Shown here in pieces: positions 34,259-43,887 of a stretch of 64,000 nt of DNA. Below the pieces are notes generated by a model. That model did no database searches. It had not been told where the DNA came from and worked only from the letters and a program-made list of their open reading frames with translations. Positions within the stretch are counted from its first letter, which is position 1. The number at the start of each line of letters is the position of its first letter. Both the position numbers and the translations under genes were made by a program. The DNA is from Bog-473 sp963750075 (GTDB lineage Bacteria > Actinomycetota > Acidimicrobiia > Acidimicrobiales > RAAP-2), in the NCBI GenBank assembly GCA_963750075.1, contig CAVVPG010000004.1, positions 372,001 to 436,000 on the forward strand. Reading direction: 5' to 3'.

Positions 34259-34704
34259 TGCGGCTTTCAAGCGCCCTGACGGAAGCGGCGACCGTGCCAT
34301 CACGGGGACGCCGGACGCCCCGCCGCTGGGAGGCGGCCTGACTGGTGACGCAGACACCCTGAGGTCCAGAACCCCACCGAACGGTAGACCGTGGGACTTC
34401 GGATCCGATGGCTTGATCACGTCGAGGCTCGAGTCGATTCGCCGAAGTCGCGGCTCGAGAACCTGCGAATAGCCCTGATGTCACGGAGGAGGTTGTCTCG
34501 ATTACGAGCAACTGGTGTCTCGACGAAGTCTTCGCTCCTGGTCAGGTCACGTTGCGCTTGCTCCTTCTCGTTGCTGTGACGAATCTCATCGAAGCCCGCA
34601 ATCCACCGACCGGATCGAGACCCCGATGCACCTGAAGAACTCGAGATGCCGGCCGCATTCCCTCGGCAGGGCGGACTACCCGGACACAGCTCCATGAGTT
34701 CCGG
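34259..34704. other. Intergenic region, no supported gene
   Basis: About 446 bp between the GH16 gene and the end of the hydroxyacid dehydrogenase gene. One minus-strand frame (34417-34695) is open, but its translation is Arg/Ser-rich without pattern and has no convincing ribosome site. No tRNA-like core or palindrome is present here. Confidence 0.4.
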
Positions 34705-35592
34705 CTAACGCTTACCCCCTTCTTCCTCGAGTGCCCTGGCGACGACCGTGAGGTCGCGGTCGCCGAGCCCCAGATCGACGACCGCTTGCCACTCGTCGGC
34801 CAGGCAGGCAAGCGCCCGAAAGCGGTCGTCACCGGCTGCCTCCAAGGCGAGGTGCACGTCCTTGAGCGCCAGGGTAAGCGCGAACTGCACCGAAAAGTCA
34901 CCTTGGGCGATTCGCGGCAGCTTGGCGGCTTGCCATGGTGAGACCAGCGGGCCGCCACTCAAGGCGTTCTCCACCGCCTCGGTCTGAAGTCCCAATCGAA
35001 GGGCCAGCGCCACCGACGTATTGACCGCCTCCGCTGCTAACGCGAGCCACGCGTTGGCAACGAGCTTCAGTCGGGACCCGGTCCCAGCCGGACCCACCCA
35101 GACCGTTCGCTGGCCCAACGCATCAAAGAGGGGCTCCAGGCGCTGGCGAGCCGCATCCGGACCTGACGCAAAGATCGTCAGCTGGCCATGTTCTGCCGGG
35201 TCCTTGCTGCCCGACACCGGCGCGTCGATCAGCATCACGTCGGGACGCTCAGTTTCCACCAGAGCTTGGACGCGCTCGATCCCGGCAACGCCGATCGTGC
35301 TCATCTGCACCCAGACGGCACCGGGCGCGAGTGCAGCCAGCATTCCCTGGTCCTTTGCGATCGACAAGACGACGTTCGCATCCGTCACCATCGTGACGAC
35401 AATGTCGGCCCGCCGCGCGGCATCAGCGGGAGTTTCGGCCGCAGCCGCGCCAAGATCGGTGAGGTCCCGGGTTGCCTCTGAGTCACGGTTCCAGACGATC
35501 GTTTCGATACCGGCGCGCAAGGCACTGGTTGCCATCGCGTGTCCCATCGTGCCGATGCCCAGAAACGCAACCGGCTCTTTCGCTGGGGCCAT
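34705..35592 (-). CDS. NAD(P)-dependent beta-hydroxyacid dehydrogenase (3-hydroxyisobutyrate dehydrogenase type)
   Basis: A 295-residue protein. The Rossmann start 'VAFLGIGTMGHAMATSAL', the substrate loop 'DAPVSGSKDPAEHGQ' and the catalytic lysine in 'GTGSRLKLVANAWLA' are the three signature parts of the family. Members oxidise 3-hydroxyisobutyrate, tartronate semialdehyde or related acids, and some reduce imines. The ATG at 35592 follows GGGGGAG and gives the usual N-terminus; the frame is open 14 codons further. It is followed, in the same direction, by nothing related; the MDR gene lies 223 bp upstream. Confidence 0.87.
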   Translation of the reverse strand: MAPAKEPVAFLGIGTMGHAMATSALRAGIETIVWNRDSEATRDLTDLGAAAAETPADAARRADIVVTMVTDANVVLSIAKDQGMLAALAPGAVWVQMSTIGVAGIERVQALVETERPDVMLIDAPVSGSKDPAEHGQLTIFASGPDAARQRLEPLFDALGQRTVWVGPAGTGSRLKLVANAWLALAAEAVNTSVALALRLGLQTEAVENALSGGPLVSPWQAAKLPRIAQGDFSVQFALTLALKDVHLALEAAGDDRFRALACLADEWQAVVDLGLGDRDLTVVARALEEEGGKR

Positions 35593-35815
35593 AGGTTCTC
35601 CCCCTTCGACATGGGTCCATTCATGGACGAGCAACTACCAGCATCGCGCTTCCCGCCTATCGGCGCACCTCTCCACGGTGAGCCTCGGCGGCTATTCGGC
35701 ACCGCCGTCGTTACTCGTATCGTGACGGTGGCGGTGATTCGCAGAGGACTGCAAGGTGCTCCGGACACGGACGCGCTCCTACCTGGGTAACGGCCTCCAA
35801 ACCGACTATTGGAAG

Positions 35816-36748
35816 TCAGGGGATGAGAACGATCTTCCCCCGGGTATGGCGGTGTTCGAGCTCCTCGAATGCATCAGCCACCCGTTCCAGCGAATAGGTG
35901 GCCGCAATCGGAATCTCGATCGCTCCCGATGCCACGAGGCCCGCCATTTCGGTCAGGACCTCCGGAGTGGAGGCGGTCACACTGCCGTCGGCCTTGACGC
36001 CGAGCTCCTGGGCCTTCTCGAACGATGCGATGGTCTCGATGCGGGCTCGCTCGATGCCGAGATCGACGGCGAGCTGGACGTACTCGGGCCCGAAGAGATC
36101 TATGAAGGCATCGATCGCATCCGGCGCTGCCGATTTCAGACGCTCGGCGAGACCTTCGCCGTACGGCACGGGGACGGCGCCATGCGATCGGAGCCAGTCG
36201 GCGTTCGACGGCGAGGCAATCCCGAGGACCCTCGCATCCCGCAGGGCCAACAGTTGCACCACGACAGTTCCGACCCCGCCCGCTGCCGCCGAGACCGCCA
36301 CGGTCTCGCCCGGATCGGGATCTACGGCGCGCACGGCGGCGTAGGCGGTACAGCCGACGACATAGAGAGATCCGGCAACCTCCCAGCTGAGCTCCGGGGG
36401 CTTGTGGATCAACTGGGACGTCGGAACGGAGACATGGGTGGCGTGGCTCGAACGACGCCACGAGAAACCCAGCACGGCGTCGTGGACCGCGAAGTCGTCG
36501 ACTCCGGCGCCGACGGCGACGACGATGCCAGCGAGGTCACTGCCTTCTCCCGAAGGAAAACTGGCGGGAAAACGGTCACTCAGTGCACCCGAGCGGATGG
36601 CCGTCTCACCTGGATTGATCCCCGCTGCCTTGACCGCTACGACCACCTCCCCGGTGGCAGGCGTCGGAATCGGCACCTCCGCGACATAGAGCACATCTCG
36701 GCCGCCGTAACGGTCGAAGAACACTGCTCGAGCACCGCTTCCCGTCAT
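35816..36748 (-). CDS. NADP-dependent oxidoreductase, MDR/quinone reductase type
   Basis: A 310-residue medium-chain dehydrogenase. 'VKAAGINPGETAIRSG' and the cofactor motif 'VAVSAAAGGVGTVVVQLLAL' are plain; zinc ligands are absent. The C-terminal 'YSLERVADAFEELEHRHTRG' followed by 'KIVLIP' is characteristic of the quinone reductase branch. The ATG at 36748 follows GGAAGGAG. It is not a close match to the two paralogous quinone reductases at 31914 and 47775. Confidence 0.86.
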   Translation of the reverse strand: MTGSGARAVFFDRYGGRDVLYVAEVPIPTPATGEVVVAVKAAGINPGETAIRSGALSDRFPASFPSGEGSDLAGIVVAVGAGVDDFAVHDAVLGFSWRRSSHATHVSVPTSQLIHKPPELSWEVAGSLYVVGCTAYAAVRAVDPDPGETVAVSAAAGGVGTVVVQLLALRDARVLGIASPSNADWLRSHGAVPVPYGEGLAERLKSAAPDAIDAFIDLFGPEYVQLAVDLGIERARIETIASFEKAQELGVKADGSVTASTPEVLTEMAGLVASGAIEIPIAATYSLERVADAFEELEHRHTRGKIVLIP

Positions 36749-36950
36749 CCCATCTCCTTCCCGAAGGCGACGTCGAGTGCAGACTCGGGCCACGACTGAC
36801 GGACCCTCCAAGCGGTCCGATCCGGTCCACCGTCGCTCTCGCTGACGCTAACGCGCACGAGCGAGCTCCATTCTCGCCCCGTTCCGACCATTCCGGCCAG
36901 AGATGTGGGGTTGCTTCAGTCATCAAAGAATCGGTCGCGCCGGCCCGTTG

Positions 36951-37008
36951 ACCGTCCACTCGATTTCCAGCTCGTCCATTGCTTCGCCCCCGTAGTAGAG
37001 CGCTCTAC
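36951..37008 (-). repeat. Orphan arm of the att-like module (no tRNA core)
   Basis: The plus strand has GTCCACTCGATTTCC and CTCGTCCATT, then a 14-bp perfect palindrome GTAGAGCGCTCTAC at 36995-37008. This is the same order and spacing as the arm half of the modules at 38.9, 45.2 and 47.4 kb, but no tRNA-Gly core can be found to its left. It probably marks a segment boundary whose core was deleted. The rest of the 36749-37298 gap holds no gene. Confidence 0.6.
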
Positions 37009-37298
37009 GATCCGCCTTTCGTTGCGCTTCAGGGTCACGTGTGATGAGTCCGAAAACATTCGACCACTACCCGCGAGACGCCGGGAAGAAGTGCGTCGGA
37101 CAAGCACCATCGACATTCCTCGGCATCGGATCATCACTCGGCAACTGGTTACGTCATGACAAGAGAGCGTCGACGTCGGAGGCGAACTGGTCGTAATGCT
37201 GAAAGAGCAACCTGTGGGCATCCTTCGGCGGGTAATGCCAGACTGACCACCGACAGCCATCAGAGTGACTGTGGTGCACTTCCGACCAGGGGCAGGCC

Positions 37299-38855
37299 AT
37301 GACGTCAGATGAATCCGCCGGCAGAGGTCATTCAGGGAGCCACGGCCACTGGCACTTTGCCCGCGGCATCGCGGCGGGTCTATGTCTGAGCGTCGTTGTC
37401 GTGGCGTGCGGAGGTTCACCGAGCTCCGCGTCCTCCGCCGGTTTGATATCGACGAGCACCTCACAGACTCTCTCGGGCGTCACTGTCACTGGGCCCTTTC
37501 CGGTTGGCTCTCCCATGTTCAACAACACCCTTTACGGCACAAGTTTCAACCTGTCAAAGGTCGGTTACGAGAGGTCCCAGTTCTTCGTCTCTGGTACCGC
37601 CCACTCTTATGCGCCCGCGCAGCCTCTGACGAGTGATGGCAAGTGGGCGGTCGCAACGGCTGTCAGTGCACCCTATAAGACGCGGATTGCTGTCTACCGT
37701 CCGATCAACCCGAAGAAGTTCAACGGGACGGTGGTGGTTGAGTGGCTCAATGTGAGCGGCGGAACGGACGACAGCCCTGACTGGACCCTCTCCCACAACG
37801 AACTGATTCGCGATGGCTTCGCCTGGGTGGGGGTTTCCGCCCAACAAGTCGGTGTCAACTCAGCGAAAACCACCGATCCGGCGGAGTACTCGTCGCTCTC
37901 GCACCCAGGCGACAGCTTCTCCTACGACATCTTCTCGCAGGCCGGCCAGACGGTTCGCAAGGATTCATCGAAGATCTTGGGTGGTCTGCGGTTACACACA
38001 CTCATCGCGGCGGGTGAGTCGCAGTCTGCCGGACGGCTCATGACGTACATCGATGCGATACAGCCGATATCGCACGTCTACCAAGGTTTTCTGGTTCACA
38101 GCCAATTCGGTACCGGCGCTCCACTTTCCCAAGCGCCGCAGACCAACTACGCGGCACCGAACCCGACCACGATCCGCAGTGACATCGGTGTCCCGGTCCT
38201 CGAGTTCGAGACCGAAACCGACGTCGACAACAGCAACCTGACTGACCGGTTGCATTACGGGAATCCAAAGTGGTTCCGACTCTGGGAGGTCGCCGGCACC
38301 TCGCACTACGACTATTACGGTCTCGCCATAGGTCCCAATGACACCGGCAATGGTGAGGGCGCAGTGAAGAACCTGGCTGCCATGCAGAATCCGACCCGCA
38401 CTCCAGTGGGTGGGTTCAACTGCGCCGTCCCCATCAACACAGGGGGAACACACTGGGCACTCGACGCCGCCGTCTACTGGCTTGACAAGTGGGTTGTGAC
38501 CGGAAGTCCGCCTCCCCGGGCGCCCTTCCTGGCAACGACCCATGTCTCGCCAGTCGTGTACAAACTTGACGCAAACGCAAACGCCATCGGAGGTGTACGA
38601 ACGCCACAGGTTGACGCGCCGATCGCTGCGCTGGGAAGCCAAGGCAACAGCGGGGGCTTCTGCGTCCTCTTCGGCTCCACCGTGCCGTACAGCGCAGCTC
38701 ACCTCGCCAGCCTCTACAAGACCCACGGCCAATTCGTTGGAGCCTGGGCGCGTGCAGTGAAGCACGATCGTGCGGATGGGTTCCTGCTCCCTGCCGATGC
38801 CGTTGAGCTATTGCACTCGGCAGTAGTGTCGGACGTCGCGCGGCACAGTGGTTGA
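37299..38855 (+). CDS. Alpha/beta hydrolase domain-containing lipoprotein
   Basis: A 518-residue exported protein. A lipoprotein signal is visible: 'GLCLSVVVVACGGSPSS', with the Cys of the lipobox near residue 37 followed by a Ser-rich tether. 'GTVVVEWLNVSGGTDDSPDW' and the nucleophile region 'IAAGESQSAGRLMTYIDAI' match the alpha/beta-hydrolase family (PF20091) of secreted actinobacterial proteins, and 'WEVAGTSHYDYYG' gives a candidate catalytic His. Probably an extracytoplasmic esterase. It is the only gene of its segment, between the arm at 36.95 kb and the full module at 38.9 kb. Confidence 0.82.
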   Translation: MTSDESAGRGHSGSHGHWHFARGIAAGLCLSVVVVACGGSPSSASSAGLISTSTSQTLSGVTVTGPFPVGSPMFNNTLYGTSFNLSKVGYERSQFFVSGTAHSYAPAQPLTSDGKWAVATAVSAPYKTRIAVYRPINPKKFNGTVVVEWLNVSGGTDDSPDWTLSHNELIRDGFAWVGVSAQQVGVNSAKTTDPAEYSSLSHPGDSFSYDIFSQAGQTVRKDSSKILGGLRLHTLIAAGESQSAGRLMTYIDAIQPISHVYQGFLVHSQFGTGAPLSQAPQTNYAAPNPTTIRSDIGVPVLEFETETDVDNSNLTDRLHYGNPKWFRLWEVAGTSHYDYYGLAIGPNDTGNGEGAVKNLAAMQNPTRTPVGGFNCAVPINTGGTHWALDAAVYWLDKWVVTGSPPPRAPFLATTHVSPVVYKLDANANAIGGVRTPQVDAPIAALGSQGNSGGFCVLFGSTVPYSAAHLASLYKTHGQFVGAWARAVKHDRADGFLLPADAVELLHSAVVSDVARHSG

Positions 38856-38887
38856 GTCGTTCCCGAGCTTCACTTGCCGCAGCGCTG

Positions 38888-39072
38888 TAGGTTGAAAAAT
38901 AGCTCTTGACCTGCTAAGATGGAGGGAAGACGGGATCGAACCCGCGACCCTCACCTTGGCAAGGTGGTGGGATTGGTCTTTTTGAATTGGCCGAAGTCCG
39001 TCAGGTACGGTCCCCTCCAGCCAGATTCCACTCCGTCCACCCAATCCGTCGCTGTAGTAGAGCGGTCCACTG
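38888..39072 (-). repeat. tRNA-Gly-derived att-like module, copy 4 (tRNA part 38920-38968)
   Basis: Plus-strand order: flank 'TAGGTTGAAAAATAGCTC' and 'TTGACCTGCTAAGAT', tRNA-Gly 3' half (GGAGGGAAGACGGGATC to TTGGCAAGGTGGT), about 87 bp with 'ATTCCACTCCGTCCACCCA', then a partly decayed palindrome TAGTAGAGCGGTCCACTG at 39055. The flank and the arms agree with the modules at 45.2 and 47.4 kb. The tRNA part has no 5' half, so it cannot make a tRNA. Confidence 0.85.
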
Positions 39073-39152
39073 CTGGATAAGCGGTGATTGCTGACGGTGG
39101 CCCGTCCCTTCTGAGGGTTGCAGCAGGTTCTCAGATCCAGGACCAAGATTCC

Positions 39153-40523
39153 TCAGCGCCCTATCGGCACCCGCGCCCGTCGTGCGTCAGGTGCCGCGAT
39201 CTCGCGTCCGATGCCCTGATAGTGGAACCCAGCGGCTGAGGCCATCACGGGGTCGACGATGTTCCGGGCGTCGAGCAGGAGTGCTCCGGGCGCCAGACTC
39301 GAGAGTACGGTCAAGTCCAGCTGAGCATAAAGCGGCCAATCGGTCGCGATAATCACCGCGTCGACACCGCGGACGGCATTGTAAGGGTCATCGCAAACAT
39401 TCACCACGGGGTGCTCGGGCAAGTTCGTAATCGCCGGGTCATGTGCGCTCACGAAGCACCCTTGCGCGACCAGGCGCTGCACGACTTCAAGCGCCGGCGA
39501 GTCACGCAGGTCATCCGTCCCGGGTTTGAACGCCAGACCGAGCACGGTCACCCTGAGCCCGCCCAATGTGTGGAAGTGTCGCTGGAGGAGCTCGATCACG
39601 TGGCTTCGCTGGTCCTGGTTGACCGCGATCGCCGCTTCGAGCAGTCGAGCTCGGTACCCGTAGCCACGAGCGGTAGCCACAAGCGCGGCGGTATCCTTCC
39701 CGAAGCACGATCCACCCCAACCGAGGCCTGCTGAAAGAAACGTCGGACCGATGCGGTGGTCGAGACCCATGCCCTCGGTGACGCGGGATACGTCCGCTCC
39801 AACTAGCTCGCACATGCGCGCCAGTTCATTAGCGAAGCTGATCTTGGTTGCAAGGAAAGCATTGGAGGCATACTTCAGCATTTCAGCTGTGACCAGATCC
39901 GTGCGCAAAACCGGCACCGGGGGATCCGAGCGGTCGATGACGGGCCGGTAAACCTCGACCATGAGATCGATCGCCCGTTCGGAATTGCTCCCGAGCACGA
40001 TCCTGTCCGGCCGCAGGAAGTCGTGGACGGCGCTCCCCTCGCGCAGGAATTCAGGGTTGGAAACTACGCTGAACCCGCCCCCCACCTCGACCTCGTGCGG
40101 TCTTGACTTTTCGATGAGAGCTGAGAGCCATCGCCCCGACCCTCCGGGCACTGTCGACTTGTTGACCAGCACGTGCCCGTTGACATGCGCGGCTATATCG
40201 ACGGCGGCCGTGATGACGTCTGTCATATCAGGGCCGCCCGTTGGGCCCTGTGGCGTTCCGACGCAGACGTACACGACCTCCGTCTCCGCCATCGCCCCTC
40301 CGATGTCCGAACGGAAGGTGAGACGACCGGACGCCAGACCTTCGGTCAAGAGCTCGTCAAGTCCCGCTTCGCGAAAGGGGGCGACGCCGCTCTGCAGTTG
40401 CCCTAGCTTGTAGTGTTCGGATTCGACACCGACCACACGGTGGCCGATGTGAGCGAGACCAGCGGCCACTACCGTCCCCACGTATCCCGTTCCGATCACG
40501 CAGATCCGACGCGCCGTCATCAT
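39153..40523 (-). CDS. UDP-glucose/GDP-mannose dehydrogenase family protein (probable UDP-glucose 6-dehydrogenase)
   Basis: A 456-residue protein. 'RICVIGTGYVGTVVAAGLAH' binds NAD; 'YASNAFLATKISFANELARM' and the catalytic Cys in 'GWGGSCFGKDTAAL' are present; the C-terminal domain has 'VLGLAFKPGTDDLRDSPAL'. It oxidises UDP-glucose to UDP-glucuronate in two steps. It lies 48 bp downstream of a GH26 gene and a processive GT2 gene in the same direction, so it probably supplies UDP-glucuronate for the polymer. The first ATG (40523) is used; the second Met gives the same protein less one residue. Confidence 0.87.
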   Translation of the reverse strand: MMTARRICVIGTGYVGTVVAAGLAHIGHRVVGVESEHYKLGQLQSGVAPFREAGLDELLTEGLASGRLTFRSDIGGAMAETEVVYVCVGTPQGPTGGPDMTDVITAAVDIAAHVNGHVLVNKSTVPGGSGRWLSALIEKSRPHEVEVGGGFSVVSNPEFLREGSAVHDFLRPDRIVLGSNSERAIDLMVEVYRPVIDRSDPPVPVLRTDLVTAEMLKYASNAFLATKISFANELARMCELVGADVSRVTEGMGLDHRIGPTFLSAGLGWGGSCFGKDTAALVATARGYGYRARLLEAAIAVNQDQRSHVIELLQRHFHTLGGLRVTVLGLAFKPGTDDLRDSPALEVVQRLVAQGCFVSAHDPAITNLPEHPVVNVCDDPYNAVRGVDAVIIATDWPLYAQLDLTVLSSLAPGALLLDARNIVDPVMASAAGFHYQGIGREIAAPDARRARVPIGR

Positions 40524-40571
40524 TGATGGATCCTTTCTCGAGTTCCGTTGATCATGATTACTTCCTTTGGG

Positions 40572-41972
40572 TCAGTTGGTGCCTGGTGGGATGACGACAA
40601 GTTTCGTCGGGGTGCCCGACGACGGCATTAGGCCGTTGAGAAAGGGCCCGGCCGTGAGTGCCGCCTTGAAGGCGACGAGATTCGCCGGGTCCGAGTCGAC
40701 CCGCCAGTCGTTGGTGACAGGGATGTTGTCTTCGTTAGATGTGGCCACGTTGTCGAACCAGGAGAATCCGATGATCTGGGGATCCAACTCGATGCCGGCG
40801 AAGAGGTTCGCGGTGAATTCGACCTTCTCCGGCCCCACGTCGTTCCCCGTAGTCGGGTCCGTTTCGATTCCTGCCGTCTCTGCGATGTAAATTGGCCTTG
40901 CTGTCACCGCATCGAGGGCAGCGATCGACTTGCCCAAGACGGCCGCGAAGGTCGGGGCCTCTAACGTGTAGCGCCAGTAGGCGTCGATGCCCACCCAGTC
41001 GACGTAGGCATCGCCGGGATAGAGCTCGCTCAAACTGGGCGCGTGCGCGAGATTGTCAACTCGGTTGGGCGCCCAGAGCCAGATCACGTAGCGATTCGCT
41101 CCCGCCGCCTGGAAGATGTTCCACACGTGCTGCCACATCTGGACGAACTGGCCCGAGGTGTTTCCGTTGACTCCTTCGGACCAGGGAAACCAATTCCCGT
41201 TCATCTCTTGGTCGAGGCGGATGACGACTGGCAATCCCTCCGCGGTCACAGCCTGAGCGAAGGTCTGCAGGTAGCTGTCGTAGTTGCCGTTGATGATCTC
41301 GCGCAAGGAGTACGCCGGATCAGACTGCGCCGGCGTCGTGTCAAGGGTCGGCTTGGACTCCCAGGTGATCATGGAAAGCGCGCCCCTCTGCCACGCGCTC
41401 TCCACTGTCTGGCCTGGGTACGGCTCGTCCCAGCCCTGGTACCAGGTCAGTTCGGACGGCGCCGACCCGACTTCCGTGTCCAGTGCGTTGAGCTGTGGCA
41501 TTCCTTGGGGCACGCCATTGATGGAGATGCCCCAATAATCCGAAGTGGGCGCGATCAGACTCGGCTTGGCTTCCACGGTAAACGTGTTGGCGGGTGTCGC
41601 CGTCGGCGGCGGTCCGCTACTCGGGAGGAAAGTGGTCGTCGTGGTCGTACTCGTGGTGGCCGTGGAGGACTTGCCGGACGAGGACGCGCCCGACGTCGGG
41701 ACGTACACGATCTGTCGCGCTAGCGGACGACCGGCCACCGTGTTGACCTTGGACTTCGTCGACGTCTCGGCAATGGTCGCCCTCGGCGGATGCTCGCCTA
41801 CGAGCGGCTTCGTACGGGATCTTGTCGCCTTGGCCTTCGTCTCTGAGGCAGCGTGGATCTTGACATGATGGGACGTAGCTCCCAAGGGGGACAGGTACAG
41901 CGACATCGCGACAATAGAAAGTGAAAGGCCGCCGATGACGCTGCCGTAGGTACTACCCCGGCCACGTGTCAT
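40572..41972 (-). CDS. Glycoside hydrolase family 26-like secreted protein
   Basis: A 466-residue protein from an ATG that follows GGAGGAG and overlaps the GT2 stop by 20 bp. A signal/anchor segment 'SVIGGLSLSIVAMSLYLSPL' and a Ser/Thr-rich linker (residues about 90-125) precede the catalytic barrel. 'VVIRLDQEMNGNWFPW' carries the acid/base Glu and 'ARPIYIAETAGIE' the nucleophile Glu expected for GH26 (beta-mannanase, lichenase). In synthase clusters such hydrolases trim or release the polymer. Its codon overlap with GT2 suggests coupled translation. Confidence 0.82.
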   Translation of the reverse strand: MTRGRGSTYGSVIGGLSLSIVAMSLYLSPLGATSHHVKIHAASETKAKATRSRTKPLVGEHPPRATIAETSTKSKVNTVAGRPLARQIVYVPTSGASSSGKSSTATTSTTTTTTFLPSSGPPPTATPANTFTVEAKPSLIAPTSDYWGISINGVPQGMPQLNALDTEVGSAPSELTWYQGWDEPYPGQTVESAWQRGALSMITWESKPTLDTTPAQSDPAYSLREIINGNYDSYLQTFAQAVTAEGLPVVIRLDQEMNGNWFPWSEGVNGNTSGQFVQMWQHVWNIFQAAGANRYVIWLWAPNRVDNLAHAPSLSELYPGDAYVDWVGIDAYWRYTLEAPTFAAVLGKSIAALDAVTARPIYIAETAGIETDPTTGNDVGPEKVEFTANLFAGIELDPQIIGFSWFDNVATSNEDNIPVTNDWRVDSDPANLVAFKAALTAGPFLNGLMPSSGTPTKLVVIPPGTN

Positions 41973-43410
41973 AGAGCACTCCTCCGACGATGGCAACCAC
42001 GAATATGGTGATGGGGATGATCTCGTAGGGATTGAAATTCCGCACCGGAGCCTGAAGCGTCGGCGGCGTGGCGGTGCCGGTCGCCACGGCGAGGGACGCC
42101 TCGTCACCGGCCAAATGACCGAAGCCGATAGGACCGAGCTCCTCGCCGGAGACAGCGGCCCCGCTGTCTCCGCCCGCAAAAGCGTTCGCCCGCGTGCCCC
42201 AGCCCGCCGGCTTGGCCATGCGCAGAAAGCCGTACAGGCGGATCGGGAGGAGGAACAGCGTAGAGAAGATCACATACACCGGGATGAGGAAGATGTCGCC
42301 CGGGCATTGCTCGAGGTGCCGCTGTTGTCGGAGGGACATGGATACCCACGACGAGGCCAGGACCAGACACAGCATCACTGGCAGTTCGAGGGGTCGCCGG
42401 CCGCTCAGGATCCCCCCGTAGAGATCCGAGTCATAGCCGGTCACCGATCGAACTCCCCACCCAATGGCGGAACAGATCCACAAGAAGGGGATCAGGATGT
42501 CGATGGCGAAGAAGAAGGCGAGGACCGGGGCTCGTCCCAGCATCCACGGAAACATCCTCAGAGTGTTGTACTGACTGCCCCGAGCCCATCGGTACTGTTG
42601 CTTGGCCATCTTCCTCAGGTGAGTCGGACAGTCGGTGTACACCAAACTGGTCGACTGGTAGACGGTTCGGTAGCCGCGCTTCAGCGTGAGATTGGTCAGC
42701 GTGCGATCGTCAGAGACCTCGAGGCACACGCCGAGGAACCGCTGGGTGAGGAAATCCGGCATGACCTGCTCGAGTACGTCGCGGCGGAATGCGATGGTCC
42801 GGCCCGGCAGGCAACCCACCCGACCCATGACGCTCTGTGCGGGCATGGAGTACAAAGACCTACTCGATTCGAGCCAATCAGCCCAGCGGGTCAAGAAGTT
42901 CCGATTGGGCCCCAGGATGCGCTGCCGGGTGGTAACTCCGCCGACACGCTGGTCCTCGAAGGGCTTCACGAGTTCTTCGAGCGTCCGTTCGGTCCACAGC
43001 GTGTCGCTATCAACCAGCACGACGACCTCTCCGTTCACCTTCTCGATGCCAACGCGCAAGGCATTGCGCTTGCCGGCAACGGGCGTCCACTCCGACTGCA
43101 CGAGTGGGAAGTCAGCGCACACGGCCTCGAGGTCGTGATTACGGGGTCCGTTGATGACGACCAGGACCTCTGTCGGACTCTGCCGCACGATGCGCGACAG
43201 GACGTCCCGAAAGAGCTCGACTGGCTCGTCCACAACAGGAATGACCACACTCGACGTTGTGTGATAGTCGTTGGCCCACGGCGTGTAATGCCGAGATAGC
43301 GCGACCTTCACGAACCAGACGACCCAAATCAGAGCCACCAATGAAGAGAAAAGATAGAAGTGCCCTCCGTCCTCGAGGGCGTCTCTGAGCTGCAAAAGGG
43401 CCGTTACCAA
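41953..43410 (-). CDS. Processive family 2 glycosyltransferase (hyaluronan/cellulose synthase-like)
   Basis: About 485 residues with an N-terminal membrane helix 'FSSLVALIWVVWFVKVALS' and four or more helices after residue 300. The GT2 domain has 'SSVVIPVVDEP', 'VVVLVDSDTLWTE' (DSD), the acceptor Asp in 'EVSDDRTLTN' and the processive signature 'QQYRWARGSQYN'. It would polymerise a sugar nucleotide and export the chain; the neighbouring UDP-glucose dehydrogenase points to a glucuronate-containing polymer. The start is uncertain: a TTG at 43410 follows GGAGGG, while the frame is open to 43479. Confidence 0.83.
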   Translation of the reverse strand: MVTALLQLRDALEDGGHFYLFSSLVALIWVVWFVKVALSRHYTPWANDYHTTSSVVIPVVDEPVELFRDVLSRIVRQSPTEVLVVINGPRNHDLEAVCADFPLVQSEWTPVAGKRNALRVGIEKVNGEVVVLVDSDTLWTERTLEELVKPFEDQRVGGVTTRQRILGPNRNFLTRWADWLESSRSLYSMPAQSVMGRVGCLPGRTIAFRRDVLEQVMPDFLTQRFLGVCLEVSDDRTLTNLTLKRGYRTVYQSTSLVYTDCPTHLRKMAKQQYRWARGSQYNTLRMFPWMLGRAPVLAFFFAIDILIPFLWICSAIGWGVRSVTGYDSDLYGGILSGRRPLELPVMLCLVLASSWVSMSLRQQRHLEQCPGDIFLIPVYVIFSTLFLLPIRLYGFLRMAKPAGWGTRANAFAGGDSGAAVSGEELGPIGFGHLAGDEASLAVATGTATPPTLQAPVRNFNPYEIIPITIFVVAIVGGVLYDTWPG

Positions 43411-43887
43411 GCGCCCAACCCTCCATCCGAGCGGTAGTAGCCGTGCGGTGGCGCAACCGGCGACGTCCGCTCGGCGCAATCAGCGGGCGCGAGGATACGG
43501 TCGGCTTTCCTCGCCCGAACGAACTGAACTCGCGAACGTACGACTCGTCCTGGGTTGCACATCTGGACCCCCTCTGGACCCGGATAGTTGGTTACTGCAA
43601 ATCGAGCTGTGTGTGGGCTTGATTGCTTATGTGTGCCGGGTGCTCCATTCACCGCTGCACGTGCATCACTAATCGCGGTTGCAGTCTGATGGCAATACAA
43701 GTTGAGGAACTCGGATCGTTCAAGCTACGGCGACACAACTCAGGACGCTGGTGCCGCAATTGGAGACATCGATGAGAAAGACTCTTGTTTCGTACAGACC
43801 AGGTGAACAAGATTCAATCCGCGGGTAAACCTCCTGTGACGCGGACCCGCGGCGGTCGACACCGAACGAGATGGGAGGCGAACCTCG
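43411..43887. other. Divergent intergenic region, no gene seen
   Basis: About 477 bp between the divergent polysaccharide operon (minus) and the second GH26-like gene (plus). It is visibly more AT-rich than the genes, as expected for promoters. The ribosome site GGGAGG of the GH26-like gene is at its right edge. No tRNA core or palindrome of the att type was found. Confidence 0.4.

Noticed and set aside
34417..34695. 92-codon minus-strand frame after the GH16 gene
   Set aside because: Ser/Arg-rich translation, no ribosome site and no recognisable motif.
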